From: DASRAJ01 sp039920305
GTDB lineage: Bacteria > Bacteroidota > Bacteroidia > Chitinophagales > UBA10324
NCBI GenBank assembly: GCA_039920305.1
Contig: JBDSEA010000106.1
Span: 1 to 23,905 of the forward strand
Length of the DNA: 23,905 bases
Reading direction: 5' to 3'
Part shown: positions 8,004 to 15,386 of the stretch, in pieces
Position numbering within the stretch: position 1 is the stretch's first letter
Layout: the number at the start of each line of letters is the position of its first letter
Program-made: the position numbers and the translations under genes
The notes under the pieces: model-generated
The model's database searches: none
Seen by the model: only the letters and a program-made list of their open reading frames with translations
What the model was told of the DNA's origin: nothing

Positions 8004-8618
8004 ATGCATTACATTTCTCATCTCTCAAAGGACAGAACACTGAAAAAGCTTGTGGACAGGTATGAGCCGTTTATTTTGAAAAAGAATAAAAATATTTGCC
8101 TGCGCTTGTGTGCCTCCATCATGTCACAGCAGCTTTCGACCAAAGTTGCGGATGTTATTTTCAAAAGATTTTTAAATTTATTCGGAGCAAAACAGCCCAC
8201 TCCCGAGCAAATTCTGGCGGTGCCTGCACCGGTATTACGATCCATCGGTTTGTCAAATGCCAAGGTGAGCTATGTTCACAATGTGGCAAGGTTTGCAGTG
8301 GAAAATGGAATGGATCATAAAAAATTTTCCGGGATGAGCGATGAAGAAGTAATTACATATCTCACCTCCATTAAGGGGGTTGGAAGATGGACTGCAGAAA
8401 TGCTGCTTATGTTCACGCTGGGGCGTGAAGATATCAGTCCGCTTGATGATTTCGGTGCAGCCCAGGCACTGATAAAATTATACGGTTTAAAAACCAGTGA
8501 TAAAAAGAAGCTGCGCCAGTATATGAATAAGATCGCATCAGCCTGGTCGCCATACCGAACCTATGCTTATCTGTATTTATGGAAGTCAAGAGATGATTCG
8601 GAGAAAGAAAAAAAGTGA
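8004..8618 (+). CDS. DNA-3-methyladenine glycosylase (AlkA/HhH-GPD type)
   Basis: This enzyme removes alkylated purines such as 3-methyladenine from DNA, starting base-excision repair. The 204-residue product is a compact HhH-GPD protein without the extra N-terminal domain of E. coli AlkA. Recognisable parts are CLRLCASIMSQQLSTKVAD (residues 32-50), the helix-hairpin-helix LTSIKGVGRWTAEMLLMF (120-137), and the segment DISPLDDFGAAQAL, where Asp149 aligns with the catalytic Asp of the AlkA GDLG motif. The ATG at 8004 fits the family start. It is transcribed alone, divergent from the S8 peptidase, with a strong hairpin downstream at 8701-8726. A CATATTTG at 7944-7951 is a one-mismatch promoter element. 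Confidence 0.92.
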   Translation: MHYISHLSKDRTLKKLVDRYEPFILKKNKNICLRLCASIMSQQLSTKVADVIFKRFLNLFGAKQPTPEQILAVPAPVLRSIGLSNAKVSYVHNVARFAVENGMDHKKFSGMSDEEVITYLTSIKGVGRWTAEMLLMFTLGREDISPLDDFGAAQALIKLYGLKTSDKKKLRQYMNKIASAWSPYRTYAYLYLWKSRDDSEKEKK

Positions 8619-8700
8619 ATAAATTTTAAGCGTAAGATTGTCTGCCTGATTTTCTAGCTGCAAGCCGGTTAACTTCATTCCTGGCAAGTGGTAAAAGAAT

Positions 8701-8726
8701 CAGGCAACCCTGTTCAGGATTGCCTG
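8701..8726. terminator. Strong hairpin between alkA-type gene and lmo0937-type gene
   Basis: CAGGCAA (8701-8707) pairs with TTGCCTG (8720-8726), and inside it CCTG (8709-8712) faces CAGG (8715-8718) across a TT centre, with one mismatch (C8708/A8719). It is followed by TTCGTTGTTT on the plus strand and by GATTCTTTT on the minus strand. It sits between two converging genes, so a bidirectional terminator is the natural reading. A second, competing pairing exists upstream (8643-8651 with 8698-8706). Confidence 0.6.
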
Positions 8727-8768
8727 TTCGTTGTTTCCGGTTAAGGATAACAAATGGTTAATGAAAAC

Positions 8769-8927
8769 TTAAAGCGGCTTTCTTCCCTGGATAACCCTCA
8801 GAAGTACAACAATAATTGCTATTACAAGGAGGATGTGAATGATTCCACCGGTGTAATAGCCACCTAAAAAGCTTACTGCCCAAATTATTACTAAGATGAC
8901 AGCAACAACGTAAAGTAGGCTTCCCAT
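8769..8927 (-). CDS. Small lmo0937-family-like membrane protein
   Basis: This 52-residue product is almost entirely hydrophobic: a first membrane segment (about residues 3-21, LLYVVAVILVIIWAVSFLG), a short YYTGGIIH turn, a second segment (about 28-43, ILLVIAIIVVLLRVI), and a basic end QGRKPL. The arrangement and the closing LLRVIQGR match the lmo0937 family of tiny two-helix membrane proteins, which are common in Bacteroidota and often stress-associated; no biochemical function is known. The ATG at 8927 is the only sensible start. The gene is alone on the minus strand. The 222 bases between this start and the GDPD start at 9150 contain no other gene that I can support. Confidence 0.8.
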   Translation of the reverse strand: MGSLLYVVAVILVIIWAVSFLGGYYTGGIIHILLVIAIIVVLLRVIQGRKPL

Positions 8928-9149
8928 AGAGTTTAGTTTTTTGGTTAAATGAATAAGTGGTGCAAGAAACGTAAATTATGCCAAATGGTACTATTCATTT
9001 TATCCACATCAATTATGGCGAAATTGTTTTATTTAATAAAGAACGGAAAAGCACTTCTGTGACATATACGGGAATATTAATCCCCTATTCTACAAGATTA
9101 TCAAAGCAATGGCATTGTTTCTGAAGTGGCTCAATCAATTAAAAATTTT

Positions 9150-9967
9150 ATGAATCGCTCCGTGCAACTTTTTTTATTCTGTTTATCATGTGCAATGGTT
9201 TTTACTTTCTGTTTAGTGAGCGCCGAAGAACCGCCTGCCAAACTTCGAACTTTGAAGATTGCACATCGTGGCGGCCGTTCAGATTCTGTTAGAGAAAACA
9301 CACTTAATGGATTCAAGGAAGCCCTCAGGAATGCCGATGGTGTTGAAGTAGATGTTCAGATAAGCGGTGATAAAACCATCTGGCTTTCGCATTCCTCACG
9401 GGTTCATGCATACGATGGTGATAGAAAATGTTTTGCGGAAACCAGTGATAAAGAAATTGAAAATATCAACACTTGCAACGGAAAGGAAGGAAGTTATACC
9501 GGGCTGGAGGATCTTTTTAAATACATGAATGAGCACCATATCCGTAAGCCCGTTTGCATTGATATTAAAGAGACCTTTCCGTGTATTTCAGCTCGCTCAA
9601 TATCATCACAGTGATGCGTGATGTGGTGGATGCAACCCTTGCAGTTGCGAGCCGGTATAATCTTACAGAATATGTCATTCTGGAGTGTGAGTTCTCCTCA
9701 GTCCTTAGTTATGCTGAGCAAAAAAATTCATCGGTAATCACAATGCTGAACACTTACGGAAATTATGAGAAGGGTAAACAGCAGGCATTAAAGAAAAAAC
9801 TGGATGGCATTTCATTCAAGTACCGGATGAAGGATGAACTGACACGGGAAAAAACGGATGAGCTTCACCGCAATGGCCTGCGCCTGCTCGTGTGGAATGT
9901 GCCTGTTAGTTCGGATATTGCACTTCTCACTTCCTTTAATGTGGATTTTGTAATAATGGATTATTAA
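9150..9967 (+). pseudogene. Secreted glycerophosphodiester phosphodiesterase, broken by a frameshift
   Basis: The intact protein would hydrolyse glycerophosphodiesters to glycerol-3-phosphate and an alcohol, outside the cytoplasm. From the ATG at 9150 a signal peptide (about residues 6-25, cut near VSA) is followed by the GDPD core: H39-R40-G41 (IAHRGGR), E49-N50 (RENT), E66 and D68 (GVEVDVQ) and H81 (WLSHSS). The first frame stops at 9614. The rest continues one base back, from about 9569 to 9967, including SSLNIITVMRDVVDA and the typical barrel end GLRLLVWNVPVSSDIALLTS with FVIMDY. One extra T in TTT at 9576-9578 would restore one open frame (ACC TTT TCC GTG TAT). That suggests a homopolymer assembly error or a recent mutation. 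An in-frame GTG at 9126 gives a less natural start. Confidence 0.82.
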
Positions 9968-10020
9968 ACCCTTAAACTCTCTATTCTCCATACTTTCATT
10001 ACCGGAAAAAGAAATCAACT

Positions 10021-10242
10021 ATGAGCCACGCATTTGTTAAGGAAAATGATGATCAATGGCTGGATGATGTTTCCCCCACCGTTAGTGGGCTCATCGTTTA
10101 TTTAACACGCGAAAACAATGGAAACACAGTGTATGAGAAAAGAAATTTTTATGACCAGGTTAAAGGAAAAGAAATTCACGAGATGAGCAATGGATTCAGC
10201 TATGAAATCAATAATGAGGGAAAATGGCAAATGGCAGAATAA
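10021..10242 (+). CDS. Small hypothetical protein, 73 residues
   Basis: I do not recognise a named family. The product starts at an ATG, is soluble, acidic, and has no signal peptide or membrane segment. A notable central run is VSGLIVYLTRENNG followed by YEKRNFYDQVKG and EIHEMSNGFSY, a mix of one likely helix and several short strands. It begins 53 bases after the GDPD stop and is on the same strand, so it could share its transcript. The pattern gives the impression of a conserved small Bacteroidota protein rather than a chance frame (codon use matches its neighbours, and it has a clean ATG), but that is judgement, not evidence from alignment. Confidence 0.62.
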   Translation: MSHAFVKENDDQWLDDVSPTVSGLIVYLTRENNGNTVYEKRNFYDQVKGKEIHEMSNGFSYEINNEGKWQMAE

Positions 10243-10312
10243 CGGAATGATTTTTTATCCATATGACAACCGGCTCAACATTTAATCAGGTTCCAGGTCT
10301 TTAATTAATATC

Positions 10313-10326
10313 GTGTACACTGTTTG
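10313..10326 (+). promoter_or_regulatory. Palindromic GTGTACAC box and GTTTG before the 10339 gene
   Basis: GTGTACAC (10313-10320) is an 8-base palindrome followed by TGTTTG, ending 12 bases before the ATG at 10339. A close copy, GTGTACA followed by GTTTG, occurs at 11047-11058 upstream of the 11137 gene. The shared arrangement could be a regulator site or an aberrantly spaced promoter element. The position close to the start codon fits regulation, but two short copies are weak support. Confidence 0.28.
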
Positions 10327-10338
10327 TTCAATATTTTT

Positions 10339-10950
10339 ATGAAAAGCAGATCCTCTAAAGCTGTAGTTCCTTCCCAAAATACCGGTTCATTCACTAGTAC
10401 CAGAGTTCACAGGAAACTAAAAAGCAGTAAAGAGGCAAGAGCTTTGTTTTTAAGGTCGAGGAAACGCCTTCGGAATATTAATCACTGGAAAGAATACAGT
10501 GGCAAGGCATCTTCGGGCTTCAGACTTACTGATCATTCAGGCAAAAAAATAAGCACAATGCCACAGGTCGGGAATTACATCAGAATTGAATTGCCCGCCC
10601 CTGAAAGCAAGGAAGGGCATGGATACGAGTGGGTTAAAATTGAGCTTATTGATTCAGAAACCACTGAGGAATATGACCGGTATAGTATAAAGGTAAGGCC
10701 GGCTTCCAATCCTCAAAACTCATATAAAGCCACAGCTCATTTTTATACAGATGATGCTACAAGCTCATTCATTATTGAACGGACAGGAAATAAGGTAACC
10801 GCCTCAGAATATGGAAGAAATGAATTACCCAACACAGAAACAAGGAGCCCTAAGAGTAAATTACGAAATCTGGTTGTGGCAATTGGTGCACAAATGGGCC
10901 TTGCACACATCCAGTGGAAAAAGCTTTTAAAAGGAATTCTTTCAGATTGA
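10339..10950 (+). CDS. Conserved-looking hypothetical protein, 203 residues
   Basis: No named function is recognised. The start drawn is the ATG at 10339; a TTG at 10324 in the same frame is less likely. Residues 1-45 are basic and Ser-rich. A central beta-rich domain (about 45-165) contains FRLTDHSGKKI, VGNYIRIELPAPESKEGHGYEWVKIE, VRPASNP, AHFYTDDATSSFIIER and YGRNELPNTE, motifs that look like a conserved globular fold. The C-terminus (about 170-203) is helical and ends with IQWKKLLKGIL. There is no signal peptide or clear membrane helix, so it is probably cytoplasmic. It stands 96 bases after the 73-residue gene and 186 bases before the next pair. The motif-like spacing suggests a Bacteroidota family of unknown function. 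Confidence 0.68.
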   Translation: MKSRSSKAVVPSQNTGSFTSTRVHRKLKSSKEARALFLRSRKRLRNINHWKEYSGKASSGFRLTDHSGKKISTMPQVGNYIRIELPAPESKEGHGYEWVKIELIDSETTEEYDRYSIKVRPASNPQNSYKATAHFYTDDATSSFIIERTGNKVTASEYGRNELPNTETRSPKSKLRNLVVAIGAQMGLAHIQWKKLLKGILSD

Positions 10951-11136
10951 AAGTGAAAGCGGATAAGATTACTCATATTGTGTAAAATCTCCTCTCTCAT
11001 CACTGCCAGGAATGATTCAGAGCATCTTTAATGCATTGATGAAAATGTGTACAGTTTGATTGGCTGTAATTTTGAACACCTGCAATTCTTTATTCAATAG
11101 TACATTTACGGATTCCCGATAAACCCTGAATATCCC

Positions 11137-11460
11137 ATGGAAAAGAATATACCCGCAAGTGAAAGACTCAAAAGAAACCTTCAATCATTGCAGGATCAGC
11201 GGATGGCTGCAGAAGCACAATTGAAGTTTGATGCAGAAGAGTTGATGGAAAGTTTAAAACCATCCGCCATGCTTAAAAGTGCCGTTCGCAACTTTATAAA
11301 GCATCCTGATATAAAGAGCATCGCAATCACCGCAGGAGTAGGTACTGCCGGAGCAATGGTTTTGAAAAATGTAGTGGCAAGAAAACTGCTCGGTACCATT
11401 ACTAAATTATTGATTCCTGTAATTTATTCAGCACTACGAAAAACAAAAAAAGAGTTATGA
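11137..11460 (+). CDS. Small hypothetical protein coupled to a holin-X-like gene
   Basis: The 107-residue product has a charged helical N-terminal half (about residues 1-50, ERLKRNLQSLQDQRMAAEAQL). A more hydrophobic C-terminal half follows, with ITAGVGTAGAMVLKNVVARKL (about 67-87) and a second segment ITKLLIPVIYSAL, ending in basic RKTKKEL. This suggests a membrane-associated protein of the kind found beside YtxH and holin-X genes, although no family can be named firmly. Its stop overlaps the next start by four bases (ATGA at 11457-11460), so the two are translationally coupled and probably work together. The upstream 186 bases hold no gene; they contain a GTGTACA/GTTTG box (11047-11058) and a near-match -7 element TACATTTA (11101-11108). 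Confidence 0.72.
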   Translation: MEKNIPASERLKRNLQSLQDQRMAAEAQLKFDAEELMESLKPSAMLKSAVRNFIKHPDIKSIAITAGVGTAGAMVLKNVVARKLLGTITKLLIPVIYSALRKTKKEL

Positions 11461-11888
11461 ATGAGCCATTGAAAGAAAGAGGAGGCAAGTTTCTCGAATC
11501 ACTTATGGATTATGCACAATTGAGGATGCGATTGATGGCCCTGCAAATGGCAGATAAAAGCTCAAGACTCCTTACGGGCTTTTTTATGGTACTCATACTT
11601 GCGGTAATATTTACTTTCAGCATGGTGATGCTTAGTATTGCGGTTGCAATACTCCTGGGTAATGCTCTGGATGCAAGCTGGGCGGGCTACCTGATAGTAG
11701 CGATGATCTATATTATTCTTGGAGTTATTCTGATTTCCATGCGACAGAAAATAATTTTTGAGCCCCTGCTGAATGCCATTGTAAAATCATTTGCAGGAGC
11801 AGAAATACAGGCAGAAAATAAGCTGGAAGAAGTACAGGATAAAATTGGAGATAAACTCGATCTGGAAAAGCAGCATGAAGGTTATTAG
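11457..11888 (+). CDS. Phage-holin-superfamily (holin-X-like) membrane protein
   Basis: The 143-residue product resembles the putative Actinobacterial Holin-X/phage holin family, whose chromosomal members in Bacteroidota are small envelope proteins of unknown role; despite the name there is no prophage here. It has an amphipathic N-terminal helix (FLESLMDYAQLRMRLMALQM, about residues 13-32). Two strong membrane segments follow (about 40-67 and 75-94) around a short NALDASWAGY loop. A charged C-terminal helix (AENKLEEVQDKIGDKLDLEK) ends the protein. The start at 11457 overlaps the stop of the preceding gene, so translation is coupled. It ends 59 bases before the converging glutaryl-CoA dehydrogenase gene. 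Confidence 0.8.
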   Translation: MNEPLKERGGKFLESLMDYAQLRMRLMALQMADKSSRLLTGFFMVLILAVIFTFSMVMLSIAVAILLGNALDASWAGYLIVAMIYIILGVILISMRQKIIFEPLLNAIVKSFAGAEIQAENKLEEVQDKIGDKLDLEKQHEGY

Positions 11889-11907
11889 TCTTTTTAAAGT
11901 TAGCACA

Positions 11908-11923
11908 GGAATAACAAAATTCC
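11908..11923. terminator. Weak hairpin between converging genes
   Basis: GGAAT (11908-11912) pairs with ATTCC (11919-11923) around an AACAAA loop and is followed by GCTTTTCCC. Five base pairs make this a weak candidate, but it lies exactly in the 59-base gap between the holin-like gene and the converging dehydrogenase gene. Confidence 0.28.
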
Positions 11924-11947
11924 GCTTTTCCCTTAAATCCTCACCTG

Positions 11948-13126
11948 CTATTTAAATGCATTAATTCCGGTTACTTCCATTCCCGTTATTAGCAGATGAA
12001 TGTCATGGGTGCCCTCATAGGTAATTACTGATTCAAGGTTCATCATGTGGCGCATGATCGGGTATTCCCCGGTTATTCCCATTCCACCATGAATCTGCCG
12101 GGCTTCACGGGCAATGTTCAAAGCAATTTCTACAGAATTTCTCTTTGCCATTGAAATCTGCCCCGCAGTTGCCCGGTTTTCATTCATCAACACACCGAGA
12201 CGCCATGCCATCAACTGAGCCTTGGTAATTTCGGTGATCATCTCTGCAAGTTTTTTTTGAGTGAGTTGAAAGGATGCAATGGGCTTGTCGAACTGAATGC
12301 GCTCCTGTGAATATCTCAGCGCGGAGTCATAGCAATCCATGGCAGCGCCAAGAGCGCCCCAGGCAATTCCATAACGGGCCTTTGACAGGCAGCCAAGAGG
12401 CCCTTTCAACCCTTTTACATTCGGAAAAATATTATCCTTCGGAACTTTCACATGATCAAAAACAAGCTCGCCTGTTGATGAGGCACGAAGACTCCATTTA
12501 CCATGCGTTTCAGGTGTGGTAAATCCCTCCATGCCACGCTCCACAATTAATCCGCGAATTTCACCTTCTTCATCCTTTGCCCAAACCACTGCAACATCGG
12601 CAAAAGGAGCATTGCTGATCCACATTTTAGCACCGTTAAGTACAACATGATCATCAGCCGCCTTATAATTTGTAATCATCCCCAAAGGATTAGAACCAAA
12701 ATCAGGCTCTGTTAAGCCGAAGCATCCCATCCATTCACCACTCGCAAGCTTTGACAGATATTTTTTTCGCTGGCCTTCACTTCCGTAAGCGTAGATAGGA
12801 AACATCACAAGAGATCCTTGTACTGAGGCGGCGGAGCGTATTCCTGAATCACCCCGCTCAATTTCCTGCATCATGAGCCCGTAGGAAATGTAATCAAGTC
12901 CTGCGCCCCCATATTCCGGCGGAATAGTGGGGCCAAAGCAGCCAAGCTCAGCCAGCCCTTTAATGAGTTGCTTCGGGAATTCCGCGCGCTGTGCATAATC
13001 TTCGATGATGGGTGTAACTTCTTTTTTAACCCAGGTGCGGATACTTTCACGAATCAGTTTTTGCTCATCAGTTAAAAGTTCATCTACAAGAAAATAATCC
13101 GGGTGCTGAAAGCGGTCATCGCGCAT
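11948..13126 (-). CDS. gcdH: Glutaryl-CoA dehydrogenase (acyl-CoA dehydrogenase family)
   Basis: This FAD enzyme oxidises and decarboxylates glutaryl-CoA to crotonyl-CoA in lysine and tryptophan breakdown. The 392-residue length is normal. Features pointing to GCDH rather than a general acyl-CoA dehydrogenase are RSAASVQGS at residues 97-105 (the Arg and Ser that bind the glutaryl carboxylate), the FAD segment CFGLTEPDFGSNP (135-147), LSKARYGIAWGALGAA, and the catalytic Glu371 in TYEGTHDIH. The C-terminal IHGGMGITGEYPI is also typical. The ATG at 13126 is preceded by a TACCTTTG promoter element. It is transcribed alone, divergent from folB; no other lysine-degradation gene is in the window. 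Confidence 0.9.
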   Translation of the reverse strand: MRDDRFQHPDYFLVDELLTDEQKLIRESIRTWVKKEVTPIIEDYAQRAEFPKQLIKGLAELGCFGPTIPPEYGGAGLDYISYGLMMQEIERGDSGIRSAASVQGSLVMFPIYAYGSEGQRKKYLSKLASGEWMGCFGLTEPDFGSNPLGMITNYKAADDHVVLNGAKMWISNAPFADVAVVWAKDEEGEIRGLIVERGMEGFTTPETHGKWSLRASSTGELVFDHVKVPKDNIFPNVKGLKGPLGCLSKARYGIAWGALGAAMDCYDSALRYSQERIQFDKPIASFQLTQKKLAEMITEITKAQLMAWRLGVLMNENRATAGQISMAKRNSVEIALNIAREARQIHGGMGITGEYPIMRHMMNLESVITYEGTHDIHLLITGMEVTGINAFK

Positions 13127-13145
13127 GAGTTTTAATATTTGCGGG

Positions 13146-13153
13146 CAAAGGTA
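13146..13153 (-). promoter_or_regulatory. Bacteroidota -7 promoter element before gcdH
   Basis: The minus strand reads TACCTTTG, a full match to TAnnTTTG, 19 bases before the gcdH ATG. No clear TTTG -33 element is seen at the expected distance. The position gives a leader of roughly 15 bases, similar to that inferred for miaB. Confidence 0.5.
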
Positions 13154-13230
13154 ATATTGGAACAGGTAGCCTTTTAGCAGGGTTAAGCGAACTTTAGCGT
13201 TCTTGCAGAGGTAAATTCAAAATTCAGAAG

Positions 13231-13581
13231 ATGATCATAGGCCTGGAAGGAATGCGCTTTCACGCGCTAATTGGAATCCATTCAGAAGAAAAAGTCCTAG
13301 GAAATGAGATCGAAGTAAGTATTTACATAACCATTGACACACCGGGAGCATCAGAAGACCTTTCGGTGAAAACTTTGAATTATGAAATTTTGTATGAAAC
13401 CATAAAAGAGATTTTTAATGAAAAGATCAGCATGCTGGAAACTGCGTGCAGCAAAATTCTAATTGCTGTATCCAGGCTAAATAAAGATGTGAAAAAAATA
13501 AGAGTCAGGGTGGCTAAGTTGCATCCTCCATTGCAGGGAAGAGTTGAAAGAGTATTTGTAGAAGATGAATGGATGCGATAG
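13231..13581 (+). CDS. folB: Dihydroneopterin aldolase
   Basis: FolB cleaves 7,8-dihydroneopterin to 6-hydroxymethyl-7,8-dihydropterin and glycolaldehyde in folate synthesis. The 116-residue product is the normal family length. It keeps the key residues at the expected spacing: Glu20 (IHSEEK), Tyr51 (LNYEILYE), Glu70 (META-type motif, here MLETACSKI) and Lys96 (RVAKLHPPL). The ATG at 13231 matches the usual start (MIIGLEGMRF). It lies 104 bases from the divergent gcdH and 57 bases before the M3 peptidase, separated from the latter by a small hairpin, so it may be a single-gene unit. No other folate gene is nearby. Confidence 0.93.
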   Translation: MIIGLEGMRFHALIGIHSEEKVLGNEIEVSIYITIDTPGASEDLSVKTLNYEILYETIKEIFNEKISMLETACSKILIAVSRLNKDVKKIRVRVAKLHPPLQGRVERVFVEDEWMR

Positions 13582-13582
13582 C

Positions 13583-13599
13583 AGATACCTGGCGTATCT
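13583..13599 (+). terminator. Small hairpin after folB
   Basis: AGATAC (13583-13588) pairs with GTATCT (13594-13599) around CTGGC, starting two bases after the folB stop. A T-rich stretch (TATTTTTTG) follows about 13 bases later rather than immediately, so termination is possible but not strongly supported. Confidence 0.35.
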
Positions 13600-13638
13600 C
13601 GATGCCTGTAAATATTTTTTGTATTTTAAAAATAGAAA

Positions 13639-15336
13639 GTGAAATTTTCTGAAATTGAGTATCTGCGACCTGATCTGGATTCAATGAAGATCCGGGTAAA
13701 TAAGCTTCTTGATGATCTAACAAATGCATCTTCGGCAGGCCGGCAGATCGAATTGATCCGGGAGATTTACCGGGTGCGGTCTCATTTTGAAACCATGAGT
13801 AATGTCGCAAACATTCGCTACACCATCAATACAAGTGACCCTTTCTTCGAGAATGAGCAGCAATATTTTGACAGGCATTACCCTATTTACCAGGAACTTG
13901 TATCGGATTTTTACAGAGCGCTCATTACATCCCGTTACCAGGCGGATATTGAAATCGAATTCGGGAAGCAGTTGTTTCATATTGCTGAACTTGCAATCAA
14001 AACTTTCAGCACTGAGATTATTCCGGACCTTCAGCGTGAAAATGAGCTGAGCACAGAATATACAAACCTCATTGCCAGTGCCGAAATTATTTTTGAAGGC
14101 AGTAAATACAACCTCTCCGGCATGGTTCCGTTCAAGAGTGCGCAGGATCGGGCTACCCGGAAAGCAGCACATGAGAAATCCGATTCCTTTTTTACCCAGC
14201 ATGAATCAACATTCGACCGTATCTACGATGATTTGGTTGAGGTTCGCCACCGGATTGCCATAAAACTGGGTTTTGATAATTTTATTCCAGTTGGCTATAT
14301 GCGCATGTGCCGCACTGATTATGATGCAGGCATGGTGAAGAAGTTCCGCGGGCAGGTCGAAAAGAAAATCGTTCCTGTTGCTTCAGGTCTCAGGGATCGC
14401 CAGCGTAAGCGTCTTGGTCTTGAATCTTTAATATATTATGACGAGCAACTTGAATTTTACTCCGGAAATGCGAAGCCTAAAGGTGATCCCGCCTGGATCA
14501 TTGACAAAGCGCAAAAAATGTATGCAGAGCTGTCTCCGGAAACAGAAAGGTTTTTTCACTTCATGCTGGATAATGAACTCATGGATCTGGTGAACAAGCC
14601 AAATAAAGCTGCTGGGGGATATTGCACATTCCTCAGTGAGGCCAGAGCGCCTTTTATTTTTTCTAATTTCAATGGCACTTCACACGATGTAGATGTACTA
14701 ACGCATGAGGCTGGTCATGCCTTTCAAACCTGGTGCAGCCGTGATCTTGGCCTCGAGGAATATTTTTTTCCAACCTCGGAGGCAGCAGAAATTCATTCGA
14801 TGAGTATGGAGTTTTTAACCTGGCCCTGGATGAATTTGTTTTTTAATGAAGATGCAGAAAAGTATAAGTTTACTCACCTTTCAGGCTCTGTACTTTTTCT
14901 GCCCTATGGTGTTGCCGTAGATGAATTTCAGCATTTCGTTTATGAAAACCCTGAAGTTTCAACCCATGAGCGTAAAGCTTTCTGGAGAAGCCTTGAAAAA
15001 AAATATCTGCCTCACAGGATTTATGAAAGCAATGATTACCTTGAGCAGGGTGGCTTCTGGCACCGCCAGGCACACATCTTCAAGCATCCGTTTTATTATA
15101 TTGATTACACATTGGCGCAAATCTGTGCATTTCAGTTCTGGAGAAAAGCATCTGTTGACAGGGAAAAAGCAATCGCAGATTATATAAGACTTTGCCGGCA
15201 GGGCGGAAGTAAATCATTTCTTGAGCTTGTGAAAGTGGCAAGCCTGAAATCACCCTTCGAGGAAGAAGCATTCAATGATATTGTTACTTCTGTGGAAGAT
15301 TGGCTCGAAACCGTGAATGATCAGTTGCTGAATTAG
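13639..15336 (+). CDS. M3-family oligoendopeptidase (PepF-like)
   Basis: This is a zinc metallopeptidase that trims short peptides in the cytoplasm. The 565-residue product has no signal peptide. The zinc motif is HEAGH (His356, Glu357, His360, in LTHEAGHAFQTW), and the third ligand is Glu384 in SEAAEIHSMSMEF, exactly 28 residues after the first His as expected in M3. Other family traits are GGYCTFLSEARAPFIFSNFNG before the zinc site and DYTLAQICAFQFW near the end. The start is a GTG at 13639; the sequence MKFSEIEYLRPDLDSM fits typical M3 family starts, so GTG is accepted. It is followed within about 50 bases by the choice-of-anchor V gene on the same strand. Confidence 0.92.
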   Translation: MKFSEIEYLRPDLDSMKIRVNKLLDDLTNASSAGRQIELIREIYRVRSHFETMSNVANIRYTINTSDPFFENEQQYFDRHYPIYQELVSDFYRALITSRYQADIEIEFGKQLFHIAELAIKTFSTEIIPDLQRENELSTEYTNLIASAEIIFEGSKYNLSGMVPFKSAQDRATRKAAHEKSDSFFTQHESTFDRIYDDLVEVRHRIAIKLGFDNFIPVGYMRMCRTDYDAGMVKKFRGQVEKKIVPVASGLRDRQRKRLGLESLIYYDEQLEFYSGNAKPKGDPAWIIDKAQKMYAELSPETERFFHFMLDNELMDLVNKPNKAAGGYCTFLSEARAPFIFSNFNGTSHDVDVLTHEAGHAFQTWCSRDLGLEEYFFPTSEAAEIHSMSMEFLTWPWMNLFFNEDAEKYKFTHLSGSVLFLPYGVAVDEFQHFVYENPEVSTHERKAFWRSLEKKYLPHRIYESNDYLEQGGFWHRQAHIFKHPFYYIDYTLAQICAFQFWRKASVDREKAIADYIRLCRQGGSKSFLELVKVASLKSPFEEEAFNDIVTSVEDWLETVNDQLLN

Positions 15337-15386
15337 GTAAAATGCATCCTGCCAACTTTAATCCCCTTACATTTGCCAAAATTTTT

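Noticed and set aside
9560..9600. Programmed -1 ribosomal frameshift in the GDPD gene
   Set aside because: No slippery heptamer in the right frame and no need for two products; a lost T in a T-run is simpler.
11457..11888. Prophage remnant suggested by the holin-like gene
   Set aside because: No lysin, structural, integrase or attachment sequence nearby; chromosomal holin-X-like genes are common in Bacteroidota.
13717..14202. 161-codon minus-strand frame opposite the M3 peptidase
   Set aside because: Shadow of a well-supported coding region; no recognisable domain or start context.
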